Below are positions 1 through 12,349 of a DNA stretch of 64,000 nt, in pieces. Below the pieces are notes generated by a model. The model did not search any database. It worked only from the letters and a program-made list of their open reading frames with translations, and was not told where the DNA came from. The DNA comes from Paragonimus westermani. Lineage: Eukaryota > Platyhelminthes > Trematoda > Plagiorchiida > Troglotrematidae. Location: contig QNGE01001231.1 of assembly GCA_008508345.1 (NCBI GenBank), forward strand, positions 109,046-173,045. Reading direction: 5' to 3'. How positions within the stretch are numbered: the first letter of the stretch is position 1; each line of letters starts with the position of its first letter. Both the position numbers and the translations under genes were made by a program.

Positions 1-300
1 ATAGTAGCGTCTGGAATGTGAATCGTGAGCCCGCTGAGCAGCCGATTCGGATCCAAAACACGGTCTTGGGGGCTAGTTTCTTACTATTAGGGCGTCCGGT
101 ACTGAATCCATCAAATTTGCAACTTCCGAAGGCCAACGATTCATGTGAACACGACCAAACAAAACACCTACGTAACTGGAGAGTGACAAAGTGCAGATGA
201 AATTAGGATGCGCATGAATAAATGTTAAGCAGTGGGGAGTAAGTATGTACGAACTATGCGAGAATAAGCTAATATAGGTGAAGGATATTGAGCCTTAGCA
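1..300 (+). repeat. Diverged copy of the 606-bp dispersed repeat
   Basis: This stretch aligns with the repeat at 17998-18603 in the same orientation. Shared landmarks in order are a segment like gagcccgttgagcaaccgat, a segment like tctcattagtaagg, a segment like tattgaatccaccaaat, a segment like catgtgaataggactaaa, and a segment like cagtgggaagtaag near position 230. Between landmarks it has many substitutions and is shorter than the later copy, so it is an old member of the family. The 60-codon open frame within it has no recognisable product and is treated as non-coding. Confidence 0.5.
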
Positions 301-1500
301 TTACATCGAAATTAACATTCCTTGAAGGAGTGATTTATTGCGGGTGTAATTCGAATGTGCGTGCCAGTCGTTGCAAGGAAGACTCGCAATCGCCACTAAG
401 AATATTTCGGGTATAAGTAGGAGGGTCATGCAAAAGGGAATAAACGGAGGCAGAGAGCGCGGCCACAGACGTTCTGCCGAATACATGACAAGCGTCAAAC
501 GTTCAATGCAGACAGCTGTTTCAACATTATACTCAGTATGCGTTGACACAAACGGCTGTCCCACAACTACCCTCGTTTTGACATTCTCCTCAAGCAAATC
601 ACGTTAATCACCCTTATTCTCTCTTCACACTTTGCTACCACTTCGGTCACTGTTATTCAGCATGAGACTTGCGAAATTCTCAGTGTCCAAATCAGACGTT
701 TCCAGTTTATGTCCTATGGTTAATATCATTCCTTGGTCTGCGAACATCTCCTTTTCTCCGAACCAACTAGTGGCAGTTTGTCCAAATTAGCTCAAGCTTG
801 TCGCGGTCCACCGGTACTATGTGGTGCCCAGTTGCCAGTTTCGTTGTACGATTATATTTTCATCCGATTTTCGAGGAATTCACAAGCTGGGAGTAAGGCT
901 TGATTTCTTTGCACTGTTGGTGGTATTTGTCTGGATTATCCTACCGCGGTAATTTAGGCGAGAGACGCCTGTGCTCAAAACACCATCACACTTTGCTTGA
1001 GCTCGCCACCTGTCGTCCAACTCACACACTACGCATTTAATGTAAGTCTGAAGGAGCAAGACCAGGAGGTGTGGCGGTGAGGTCTTTTTGGTCAGCCGGT
1101 CAATGCTAGTTAGCCGGCTGATAAACTAGCACGGAAGTGAAAACCACATCTCTCGAGAAATAAACAGAAGTACTCAAATAGTAGGATCTAAACTGGGAAG
1201 AGGTTTTGTAATGTAGTTCAGGATTTAGTTCGCTCTAATGTAATGGTTGTGCAGTCAATAGGGGACAACATGGAAAAACAGTGCAGAGTTGGACTGAAGA
1301 GCAGTGCACGCAGCACACCGACAAAGCCAAAGAAAAGGAACAGTAGACGGCCATAGAGACTGAGCTATCTAAGAAGAGAGCTGGTGAGTTGCCAAAACTA
1401 CGGTGCTCGTTGATCGATGCGAACGAGAGAAAATAGGGTATCACTTATAACACCCACCTGGGACCGGGGTACTAGTAATCTCTCCATCGATCGTGTACCA
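301..1500. other. No recognisable gene
   Basis: Only short open frames on both strands (98 codons or fewer) occur here, and they overlap each other as mirror images. None shows a domain motif, and I found no splice-consistent exon or clear repeat copy. It is best read as degraded intergenic or repeat DNA. Confidence 0.5.
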
Positions 1501-2570
1501 ATAGGTTAATGAGTTACTAATTTCAAACGGCCTGCGCATTTGCGGGTGCACACATCGCGGCGCCGGTTAATCATGTTACCAAAACCTAGGATGCCGAGGG
1601 TTCTCTTGCTTACTGCCATCATCATTTCTACGTTTGCGCAATAAATGTTCGTTGAACTTGCACACGTACGTCCGTGTTCAATTGCTCCCAGACGGTCCGG
1701 TTCAAATCCATCTGCCCAACATCTTAACTCGGTTTTATATCGCAAAGAACATACTTGTACAGCATACTGGTATCCCTGCTTTTGACCACCGGAATTTCAC
1801 TTACCTGCTTTTACTTGGCCGTACAGAATCTGGTTTGGAATACGGCCATCGCCTATGGGACGGAAGCGATCCGGATAAAGAAGCTGATTTAGCTTCTGCA
1901 TGGCTTCCATTCCGTCCATGTCCACTCGCTGAGACACCCGTGTTTGGAACCATATCGAGCCATCAAATACCCATGGTATGCCTCAAACGCTTTATATTTA
2001 GGCCATTCGGATTGCGTTGTGCTGCTAGTATAGGTAGGCCGTTGAATCGAGCCAACGCTCACGTCGAAGTTACCCAGACAAGATAAGCGGTCATTCAGCG
2101 ACGTCAAGCTGATTGTGGTGGAGTGTCAGTCGTAGAACCGACCATTCGTATCGTCGACGTGACCCAAAGTTGGGTCACACGCACCAACAATGTGGCACAG
2201 TGGTCTCTACCGTGTCTCGGATACATGGACAGGATTTACTGGATAATGCCAAGCCGTTCGTCATCAACAAAGAAGTGGTACAAACAGCGACTGCAAACCA
2301 GTTGTCGCGTTCCTGAGCCTTGTCTGCCGGGTAACCTACTTAATATACTGTCTACCCAACACCTGCTTTTGATAACTTCCTTGGTCCGCAAGAGCACAAC
2401 GCTGATGATGTATTGGGGCCACCCCATCTGGGTCAGCACGGTGCGGCTTCCTGGTCATCTATTGGCGCTGCAACGATCCAGCACTGTGCACACATTCCAT
2501 ATCTTAACAGACAGTATCGTGCGCCCTCGTTCACCTCTCAGGCTGGGCTTCGCGTTGATGAGACTCGAGT
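1500..2570 (-). pseudogene. Internally deleted RTE-like LINE, ORF2 relic
   Basis: Two parts of a non-LTR retrotransposon polyprotein are readable on the minus strand. Around 2560-2310 the frame contains KIWNVCTVLDRCSANR, which corresponds to the start of the apurinic endonuclease domain of the LINE family often annotated as craniofacial development protein 2-like (pattern WNVRTLLDR..NRPERRTALVA). Around 1840-1560 the frame reads DGRIPNQILYGQVKAGK, then a stop, then a segment with RCWADGFEPDRLGAIEHGR. That matches the C-terminal tail of the same family (pattern RLPKQLLYGEL followed by W..LA.DR..WR). The reverse transcriptase that should lie between them is essentially missing, so the copy is internally deleted. 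Stops and frame changes show it is dead. The overlapping plus-strand frames at 1634-2572 are mirror shadows. Confidence 0.6.
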
Positions 2571-5440
2571 GAGCGCTGCATGTTCTAGGGTTTGTGCTGG
2601 GGAGGTTGTAACGTTGAGGAAGGGTTTGCGCAGTAGTATATTTTGGTCTGTTCATTTTGCCGAAAGCAGCAGGCAGAGCGACTCGGTTTAAATTGTGTTA
2701 CTGCCAATGCAATATGGCGTTTGGTTCAAAACGTGGGCTGCATGTGTTCGAGATAATGCCAGGACGCCCACACTTGAACAGGATAGTGATTTAAGTCCTC
2801 CACGAGCACATCTGGATCAAAAGCCTATGCCACAACTCGGCGGGTGACATGTATATACTAACGCGTCGGTCACCAACAACAACTAGATTGTAATGGTTAG
2901 GAACAGGCTCGATAGCCACACACCTATGAAGTCGACGCACCCACATACGGGCAATATTGTTTTAAAGACAAACGAGCCAAAACACAAAACCAAGGAAGAC
3001 AGGAATAAATACCCAGTATAACTGGAGTATAACAAAACGGCAACACCCAGAACGATCGTATCCGCCTTTTGTCCGGCTGCTTCCTCTTTATCACCTTGAC
3101 GGGGTCGAACTTGCTAAGGCCATAGTCATAGTTAGCACAGCCAACTAGATCAAGACAGCACACAAGCCAGACCATCATGCCAAGCTATCATAAAACAGCA
3201 CTGTCGAGTGAATGCAGGGAAAACACTCCAATGTAACTAGCATCAAAATGTGGACAGCCTGATAACACGCGTATGGGTTCGACTTGACTGCTTTGTTGGG
3301 TGAAGCTATATACCCTCCATTCTATTACTTTTAAGTCAAGGTTCCGGCGCCTGTTTTTTTGCATGGAAAATTACATAAGTGGGGTCGATCGGAACACCGC
3401 CTATATTATCGTCAACTTTCTATTTCTGCTCATTTAGTCAATAGCGTTTGAAATCCAATTTTGCGAGAGCCTTTCTATCAGCCGGTTGAAATGCAACTTC
3501 TTTCCTGCTGCTGGATGTTTGCACAGACAATTACTAGGTAACCAGAATACTCGCAATTGGATGTGAACTGGAATGGTTAGCTAACGATTCAACAGTACCT
3601 GTATCTCTCAATATCTGTGTAATGTAATTTAGTGTCACGTGAAGATATATTGCCAAAAATCAAACTTGTCGGAATCAAATAGCGGTTTGATGCGCCGTAT
3701 CATTAGCCGTTAGCTCCACGATACCCCGCGAAATACCATACGTTATATTGAGTTTTGATTTTTATGATTAATACCTCCAACCTGGTTTCCTTTTTCTCAT
3801 TGCATCGGCTTTGGTTTGCTCAGTACTTTTCAATTACGAGCGCATCACGTGAACAGAAATCGTCATCCAGAATTCCGGTCAAATTTTCAGGGGTTATTAT
3901 TGCACAAGAAACTCACGAAACAGCTGTCCGCAGTGAAAAATCTAAATATGCAGAGCGACCTTGAGTGGACTCAAAAGTTGACCGAACCACTCAGGTTCTC
4001 GTGTAAATTCGAGGTAAGGGTCAGTTCTGACAACATCTCTACTTAATTCCTGACTGTTCACGAGCGGAACTCCTAGTTATTCTGCAATATTCTTACTTTC
4101 CTGAAGTCACCAATCTACTTTTCCGGCAAGGAATCGAGTCGTCTACCGTAAGGCCATGAATTATTGGCAACATATTAAACAACAAAGTGAGCAAAGCTCA
4201 GAGCACTGATGAGGGGGCGAAATACATCTTCTCCCATTTCCATCCGCAGTTCGAAAAACGGCGTCGGCGGTCGCTGTAGTGGCACTCGAGATCTGAAATC
4301 GAGGCGACAAGTGAGGCGAGGTATTCGAAAGGCAGATTTGTGTCGGAAGTTGCCGGCGAGACAATATCTGTCGTTTGCGACTGGAATGAGTGTCGCAAGA
4401 AGCGGTGCTGTATTGAATGTGTGTAAGCAGTTTCCAGTATGTTGATCTTTCACCTCAGGTCTGTGGACACAGGCCTAACGGAAACGATGTGGTGGGCAAG
4501 ACAACGGTAATATTTGACAGAACCCCGGAAACGAGGGTCAGAATGATTTAACGTTATTTGATGTTGAAAACTGTCTTTGTTGGTATTTCCCTCTGGGTCC
4601 ACTCAGGAGTTACAAGGATAATCGAACAAGCAGGTAAGAACCAGTTACGTCTAATGGATATGGTGGGATTTAATCATAACTAAACAGACACTGAGCCCAC
4701 TGAAACGACTGAACAAACATTATGGGGGAAATCAGTGTGTTCAAAAGTTTGTGAAATGCCGCCGAAATGTGGGAATTGTGCTATAACCAAGGAAAAATTT
4801 TCCAAAATTGTCCGCAGGTGGTAAGTGCTGACATGATTGGGCTGTCGGAGTGTGAGTTTGTAATACCATTTGAATGGCAGTTGATTGAATGCCATATAAA
4901 TAATAAAATTAGCCTATTTTTGCTGCAGGAAATAACCTGTTTCGACGTTTGAAGGATTTTCATCAAGGACGCTAAGAAATTGCGGTGATTTGATGGCGAA
5001 ATAGGCTGACGAGATAGCTGAACTTGTGGTCTGGTTGACACAACAAGTTATCAACGGATGAATAATGAACATGCATGACATGAGTTTTAAATCATTTACG
5101 CCAAATTGTGTATTTGATAATCTGTGAAGTAGGTGCTGAACGCTGACATAAATATGAGGATGCACATTCATCATTACGTGGAATAGGAACGACAGACAGT
5201 TAGTGGAACCGTTGTGAAGTAGGTAGGACAGCACCTGGGGATTTATACGCATCATATGGGCCTGAGTAGGCGTTAGTTCTCCTCTCTATCGACCGTTCGC
5301 TCCAGCCAGGCAGAATCTGGTTGGGCAATATGGTAGCAAGGAAGTTGACAGGAATGTCTATGACTGACAATCAGCCTACGCACCCATAAAATCACACAGC
5401 CACGACCTATCGTTGGGCGCACCGACGTCTACGCTCGATA
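2571..5440. other. No recognisable gene
   Basis: I see no domain match here. The segment around 4200-4440 is locally GC-rich and open in more than one frame, but no frame resembles a known family. The minus frame at 4914-5255 is A+T-biased and mirrors a plus frame. No repeat relationship to other parts of the window was found except at the right edge, where the inverted repeat arm begins. Confidence 0.4.
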
Positions 5441-5654
5441 ATCAGCCTGCCTTCACCCTATGGTCATAAAGCCGTGACCTGCTTTTGAGCAAAGCATGAC
5501 GTATGATGAAAGCAAAATGGAAGTTCTGGAATGCATTTGTTAGATGCACATCATTGTTCCCAATATCCCAACCAGTTTGTCACAGCCTTCTTGTTTCCGG
5601 TTCTACTTCGGTAGAAGTTCTCCTATCCCCGTGTGTCCAGTCCTAGAAGTAAGC
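5441..5654. repeat. Left arm of a 214-bp inverted repeat
   Basis: The reverse complement of 8078-8290 matches this segment with only about three substitutions (for example in the ccctatggtcataaag block). Beyond the tight core, weaker similarity continues inward for a few tens of bases (gttgtgtaacatc against tgtgtggaacatc). The arm carries no open frame of note. It is either one of two dispersed repeat copies inserted in opposite orientation or the terminal arm of a foldback-type element whose 2.4 kb interior is not recognisable. Confidence 0.85.
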
Positions 5655-8077
5655 GTTGTGTAACATCAAAGGTGTGGCACCATTTACCATATCCAGTGAC
5701 GTCCGTGGTATCATTTGGCATTCACTTTACTCGGACTTGCTCGTAGCACGAAACTCGTCTTCGGGCATAACCAGGTGATCAGTAATTACAAGTGCTGGAC
5801 AGGGTCTGTTTTCAGGTTTCAGCGTTGGAGGTGAAAGGTTTTTGGAGGTGAATACAAATGAAACCACACAGTCAATAATATCATAGCGTACCTGGTGAAG
5901 GTTTGCAACCATCCGGTTCGGAAAGGAGGGTTTGGTATATCAGCATTATTGATGCACTGAAAATGAAAAATTAGCGGTATAGAGAGAAGCACTTTTTGAA
6001 GGCGGACAGCATATGAAGGCGTGGCAAATACATGAACCTGTAAAAATTGCATTCGCACATGCCATTACTGACGCTCACCTTGTCACTCACCTGGCTCACT
6101 TGAGACTACCAACTGATATCATATGAAGCGCCAATACATTCAAATCGTCCAGTCCTTTGAGGTGCAGTGGGAGAGCGCGCCTACTGAGATGCCTCAATAC
6201 CAGTTGACTACTAGACGTTGTTAGCCCAACGAACATATTATTAACGTATAGGTCAACGCCAGTCACCCCACGGCGATCATAACCGTTGGCACAATACGTC
6301 TCAAATTTTCGTATTAATCACGGACTGCGGGATCGAATTTTACTGATGACCGTGGCTAAATGCTCTTTTGGGTGGGCGTAATTCTTCAGGCTCACTTTTT
6401 TCTCTCTAAGTGGTTGTTCGGCTTCTAAAGTGAACACTATTCGATTGTGCATGGATGACCCACTTAGGCTTTATATCAAGCCAGTTGCACAGAAAGTAGT
6501 TCATAAACGCCGGGTCTGTCCGTCTGATTATTCACACATCTCGGTTGGCCCCATGCCATAAACAGATAAAAGCGATTACGCGCACTTCAATTTTGCCACA
6601 ATTAGCCATGAGATAAAGCAGATGCCGGCCTCTAGGTGAGTTTGTATAAATGACCATTGTACGGTTTGTTTTACCAACTTAAGTTTTTCCCACGACATTT
6701 CAAACATGGAATTAGCATAGTATTTTGCATCCGAAGACAACTCACTGCTTATATTTGAGCCGTCATTTCGTCCATCACAAACGTTTCGACAGGGGAGCCG
6801 TCCTCCTTCACCCCACAAAACGTTTCAAAAAATGACGCAGGGAAGCGTGGTTTTCATTGCAGACGTGGGCGTACAGCACGGGTCTTGCATGACCTATCCC
6901 GTCTGTTAAAAAACACTGACAACTTTAGACCGCAACTAGAAATTTGAACTGACAGAGGACCTACGTTTGGCGGTTGGTTTCACGTGTGGCGTCGATGTTA
7001 ACCATATTTCGTGCGAAACATCTATCTGTGTCTGTTATCGTCCTATTCGATGACACACAGTAAACTTATTTTTAATTACTATTCGGCATTCGGGGTAGAT
7101 TTTCTACTACATCAACGTACACCATCCCACTCACTGCATAGTGTCCAAACTCGGTCGTTGGAGTGTTTCACTCGAAAAAATGCGTAAAGTCACTCACTTC
7201 ACTCGGGGTGAACCGATTTATTGGATGCGCATTGTGGTCAGGCTCTAAAGCAGAAGAAGCCAACAACTGACCTGACTTCTCTGCCAACGACATGGAAGTG
7301 TGATTGGCAGCATGTATCACGAGAATTGCACGGTTGGAGAAAGGTGAACTCGATTCACTAATCATGCCTTAACCCGTGGTTTTCGCTCTTAGGTTGCTTG
7401 TATTTTTACAAATGTGAGCCACCTAGCACGTAACCTCAGTGGTAATCGCCCTCACATTTCCATACTTCAAGCGTTCACTTCTTCATTATGTGCTTGAACC
7501 ATCTACGCACAAAACACGGTAATCCTTCATGTGCTTATCTCAAAAACTTCTAGACCATTACAGCTAAAAAAATTCCCCATCCCGGAATATACCTCTGAAG
7601 CCCCCTAATTAATCCATCAACTTAAATGGGATGTAGCGTGAAACCGACTTTCTCTGCAATATGCCGGTAGATTGTGCTTCAACGCATACCTTATCAAATT
7701 CACTTATGATACGTCATCATTCATCAACGTGGGGTGGATACACATCGACCAAACTTGAAAAGCCATTCCAACAGTAATCCCTGTATACCCTCATAGAACC
7801 CACCGTGGATATCTTCGAACTCAGCGCCAAATGGCAGACAAAGCGATTAACAGTTGGTTGAAACAAACGTTTCAGTGCTCGTCACTTTTTCTGCCACGGC
7901 ACTCAATGACCGTCAAACTCTCCAGCGATGCCACTGAAATATCGTCAGTTATTCAAAGATGACTTAATTCATTGGCCTTTGACCTCAGATTTTACCAGCC
8001 GCGGATGGTTTCCATTAATTTTATCGATGGAGATTGCCCGTACCTGATGGACAATGCCATCATCGATGTTCCACACA
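5655..8077. other. Spacer between inverted arms, no recognisable gene
   Basis: This interval of about 2.4 kb holds only short minus-strand frames (5727-6058, 6576-6818, 7168-7365) with no transposase, reverse transcriptase or other domain signature. If the flanking arms are the ends of one element, this would be its interior. Nothing in it supports an autonomous element. Confidence 0.4.
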
Positions 8078-8290
8078 GCTTACTTCTAGGACTGGACACA
8101 CGGGAATAGGAGAACTTCTACCGAAGTAGAACCGGAAACAAGAAGGCTGTGACAAACTGGTTGGGATATTGGGAACAATGATGTGCATCTAACAAATGCA
8201 TTCCAGAACTTCCATTTTGCTTTCATCATACGTCATACTTTGCTCAAAAGCAGGTCACGGCTTTATGACTATAGGGTGAAGGCAGGCTGA
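8078..8290. repeat. Right arm of the 214-bp inverted repeat
   Basis: Inverted counterpart of 5441-5654 at roughly 98-99 percent identity. The outer end is caggctga followed by ttttcgg, and the left arm's outer end is gataat followed by cagcctgcc, so the homology stops abruptly outside the arms. The inner boundary fades gradually. Confidence 0.85.
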
Positions 8291-9290
8291 TTTTCGGGTG
8301 CAGAACCCAGTGAGCCAAACTACACAGCTCCGTGGAAACCACGCTTCTTTTCCTTCTCAACAGTTCTGACTTCTGGAGAGCATAGAAGTTTTCCACCAAT
8401 TTTGGTTTCATGTAGATTCTTCAACTCACGGGCTTCCCTGCAATTATATTTTCAATCCATGGTGCGTCGGATTACAGTGAGTAGTAAACAAGGCAGTGCA
8501 CGCCGACTAAGGTTAACATTATGTCTGAAAACCATCGAAGTTGAAGTTCCAAATATCTACCCACGGTGTCGATAAATATCGTCCGTTTGCAGTCCGCTGT
8601 GGTGGTGGTTATACAACCTCAAATTCATTTTGGCGTTCAGTGCGTGTTCCATGGATTATCGAATACACAGCTGAACGATAAATGATTTTCGGAGCAGATT
8701 ATGCACGTTCGCTAAGAATTCGTTGGTAGCTCCATCTACCGACCGAATTACAAATTTCAGATATCTCCTCAACGGATCTTGCCATCAATTACCACCACTT
8801 TTCGCGTCCCTCATGCAAATGTTTCACCCACTGAAATAAAAATGATTCCTGTCACAAATTGGCGCAGTTTATTCCTTCTAGAATGTTCCGACACTTACAA
8901 TTCAAGTGACATGACAAACTCACATATTAACGATCCACCAACGTGAACATCTGCCAGCCGTGGATAGTTTACAGCGATTAGGCCCGAAGACAGATGTCAA
9001 ACCTTTGTAGATTACCAGTTCCGGAAAGATACTTCACCAAAATACAAAGCTCCGCAGACAACACGGTGCTACTTTGGGAACCAATTCCTCACCGGCAAAC
9101 AGTTAATGTGCATACCGAACCTACTGAGCAAACCATGTCAGACAGCCTGCTGTATCAGCAGATGGACGTCGGTTACAACGGAAAAGTTTATTTCCCTTGC
9201 GCTACTAATCTGGCAAACACCCGGCGTACCAGAGGGCCCAGATCTTTCGGCCGGTTAAGCCACATTGCCGATGAAACACTACTGCAACAG
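8291..9290. other. No recognisable gene; possible upstream Pao debris
   Basis: The plus frame at 8994-9329 is the longest here (111 codons) but has no motif I can name. It runs into the BEL/Pao gag trace that starts at about 9300 in another frame, so it may be the broken N-terminal part of that gag. Confidence 0.3.
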
Positions 9291-9299
9291 CTCTCGACC

Positions 9300-9750
9300 A
9301 GTGTTTGTCTAGCTGTTTGGTATCTCTGAAATGCTGCCGTCGCATATGTGGCAAAAATGGGTTCGCGATTGAAATCAATAAACTAAAGTTATTAGCAACT
9401 CAGTGGATGTTGTTGTACGGTATGCATTGCGGTCTTCGCGATCCTGGCAAAATTCAAGACACAACGTTTCTCTTTACCAGCACATAGTGTCTGAGTCTGT
9501 TGTACAATATGGGCTTGTCAGCGAAGGAGGAAACATTGAGCCTGTTAGTTTGTTGGTTATCTTTCTTCTGTTGATCACGTAAGCCAGTGCAAGGCGGACG
9601 GATCTTAATACGCGTGGGTTGAATGACTGCCCGGAATTACTGGATGGACGACGGTACTTTCCAGATAGAGTTAGAAGATGGTAGTGAACCCTCGCTTCCA
9701 CGCACTCAAAACGACAAAAGCGGTTGAGTTCGAACGGACCAAGACAGGCC
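9300..9750 (+). pseudogene. BEL/Pao retrotransposon gag fragment
   Basis: In the plus frame beginning near 9328 the sequence reads EMLPSHMWQKWVRD, then stops, then VDVVVRYALRSSRSWQN. This corresponds to the conserved end of Pao-type Gag, where a basic LP..L..KW block is followed by a segment like FVERHARLASSRYGQ. Further on, DCPELLDGRRYFPDRVRRW resembles the spacing of the Gag cysteine region (CPEFL...R...V). Several stops and frame changes make it inactive. No protease or reverse transcriptase follows in the same orientation before the minus-strand Gypsy remnants, so this is an isolated fragment. It is distinct from the larger Pao copy at 26.7-34.7 kb. Confidence 0.45.
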
Positions 9751-10159
9751 GTGTTCTTACTGATCCCACACTTCTCGGATTGAAAATATTCGTACGTTCC
9801 GCAACGTGGCCGCTGTCGGCCAACCGTTCGCTGCTTGTACAATACTGTAACACGAAGATGACCCCAGCAAAATTAGAGAAAAAAGAGCGGTTTGATCAGA
9901 TTGATCTAAAGGATTTCATTCTGCGGTTTTAGTAACCGTGGTCAAGGTGCTGTCTTTTAAGTGGTTAGGAAAGTTAGCACCGCTCCAGTAAACTCTCCGG
10001 CATAGTTACGCGTATATTTCAGAAAGGCCACGACAAAACAACAAATGGATTGAGGCAGCCACTCCGAAAGTGAAGAACTATGATAATCCGCACAATAGTA
10101 AACCGCTCTCTGAGATAGATATCGCTAAGGCTTAGTTTCCTAGGCCAATGTAACTGTTG

Positions 10160-10600
10160 ACGAGCAACAGGGGTTCGATCAATCAAAGTAACCCCGTTTT
10201 GTTGCGTGCTGGGTTACCAGGTTGTGTAAACCAGAACCATAGTAGTTCAGGTGGCACTAAGCAAACCCGACTGGTTAACCGCCAATGAGCAACAGGCACC
10301 TGTATTTTGATCCGCCGTTTTCCTATTAAGTTCGCACTACCTTGTTTAAACAGTTCAGTGGATTGAATGGAATACACGTTCAAACATGCCCCTTTAATTT
10401 ATATTTTCTACAAACGGACTCGGTATACCATCTGTTCGCCACTTTTGATTGGTTGGCACCGACAGACCACAATTCCGTTTTCAGCAGCTTGTGTATGAGA
10501 TATGATTAGCCGAAATTTCTGTAACCAGGAAACCGCCTCAATCCAACCTCTCTCCTCGTTTGGTAAGTTCTTCCACCTACTAGTGTTTATGATCCCCGCA
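10160..10600. repeat. LTR-like repeat, diverged copy
   Basis: The block around 10440-10560 (gaccacaattccg, then cagcagcttgtg, then aaccaggaaaccgcctcaatccaacctc) aligns in order and orientation with 13370-13490 (gaccacaattcag, then gcagcttacgcgtgag, then aaccagggaagcgctccagtccgatctc). It lies immediately downstream of the Gypsy integrase tail, and its partner lies upstream of the Gypsy traces. The two may therefore be the 3' and 5' LTRs of one old minus-strand element, but identity is only moderate and the ends are not resolved. Confidence 0.4.
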
Positions 10601-11800
10601 TGGCTTGTATCACGGGCCTTTCTCCAGAATGAATCCGTTCCTTCAAATTCACGTGATTTCCTCCTCTCACTATCCCGCGCACTTAACCACACTGTCGTCT
10701 ATGCCTCGGATCGTTGATCATCACAACACGCTTCTGTTGTCTCGGGTTTTCTGGTATACAGTAGACTCACTTTGTCTCTTAGCGTAAGACTAGAAGTTTT
10801 CCACCTTCCGCAATCGCATTTAATATTTTTGTTAAATTGTGTATCGCCGTAGTTTCTGCCGGAAGTTTGAGTGACCTCATATGTTGCAGCACAACATTTC
10901 GGATTCCACGTGCCGCTTTGTACGCGTCCTTCATACAAAGATTCACCGCATCGCATCGTAATCAGCGGTCCCATTTGACATGCTCCTTACTAAAAGGATT
11001 AGGTACGGGTCTTTCACTGAACCTTAAGCAAAATACAACTTCCGTCTCCTGGTTTGATTGACATTGACACAAGCTGCTTCTTCGATGACCAAACCTCAGT
11101 TTGTCTGAAAACGTCTTGAATTCTGCACGCACAACCAGAAGTCCGCTACTGAAGAAAAAATATCCCCGACGTGCTACAACCGGCGAAGTGAGCACAGTCT
11201 TTCAACGACTGCGCTTTCGGTCATACTGCCGACCTGATCAATCTCAAAATAATTCCAGAAGTTGTTCGCGATGACGAAGTACTGTTTGCCGCCGTATGTA
11301 AATATATTTGTCTGAACCAGTTGCCAGAACATTTCCGGATATCCTGTTGGCTGCATCGTTGACTTCGTTTGGCCCGAGGAAGGCCCTCCACAACTTTCTC
11401 ACCGCGCTATGTAGTCTTTTGTCTCGCTTGACATGCCTGGCAGATAGCAAAGTTTCTTCGCTCTCCAAACACAGACATCCACCCCAGCACTTGCCGAATG
11501 AGCTCTTTTGGTTACTCTTTGTTATAAATCTTTCTCGATGACTACCGTTTCTCCTTTAAATCTTGTTATGCTTTCTTGTACAAGCAAATCTCGGTTCTTT
11601 AAAGATGACGCCAGTCTTTTCGGCAAGTTCATCCTTTCCTGCAGCCAGTCATGATTTACCGCGTGAGCGGGCCGCTTAAGAACATGATCATTTTCCGTTA
11701 CGTCCTGCTGCATCACCTCCCTGTTCATCGACGCCATCATGTGGTCCGAAGGAGCGATGACCTCAAACTCAAAATCCTCTGTTGCAACACTACGTGCATG
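10600..11800 (-). pseudogene. Ty3/Gypsy integrase remnant (element A)
   Basis: Reading the minus strand, 11740-11522 gives the linker before integrase, ending RFKGETVVIEKDL. Next comes a broken zinc-binding segment (11468-11380, containing ARHVKRDKR). The catalytic core begins at 11340-11220 with FWQLVQTNIFTYGGKQYFVI, then NNFWNYFEID. That is the pattern W..V..D.F...G..YLV..DYYS.F.EI typical of K02A2.6-like Gypsy integrases, with the first catalytic Asp position changed. The C-terminal part continues through 10974-10600 (for example WKTSSLTLRDKVSLLY and VWLSARDSERRKSREF, resembling the LKPGD.V and G..YRRNR blocks). At least four frame changes occur. Reverse transcriptase and RNase H were not found. 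Confidence 0.6.
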
Positions 11801-12349
11801 GATGAAGAAGAAAAGCCAGCGATGTGCTTACCTACTGATAGGTAATGCGGTGTGATGATTTACGCTGACTACTGTCCTGTCGAAGAAGAGAGTGTCCCAT
11901 CTGCAACGAACAACGTTCAGCTAGTTTTCATTCTCTCAATGACATATGTACCGGCCGCGGAGATATTGTCAGACCTTGCATGCATTCTCTTCTGTCCGGG
12001 ATGCTATACCATTTGCATAGGTGACTTCCACGAACTTCATGCTGATTCGGAAACAATAGATCGTGACGTTTAACTCCTACATACGGTCTCATATATCACG
12101 CTGAAGACTTCATAGACCTGGATCCTGTTGCACCCGAACCCCGCTGATATGTGTACTGAATCAGTGGGCCTGGTTTAGACACAACTCATCGTCCTAGCCA
12201 TCTGCAGCTTACTGCTCCCTGGCAACCTCTTGTGCGCTCATGGAGTCCCAACTGGCCAACTTCCGAGTTTTGCTAGTTGAAGATAACATGTTCGTCGGTC
12301 CTCCCACAAGCAAAATTTTTAATCAGCTGCGGGCGTGGCACACGCCTGT

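Noticed and set aside
1634..2572. Plus-strand ORFs of about 150 codons
   Set aside because: They mirror a recognisable minus-strand LINE endonuclease and tail, so they are shadows.
4200..4445. GC-rich multi-frame open segment as a host exon
   Set aside because: No frame resembles a known protein, and splice sites are not convincing.
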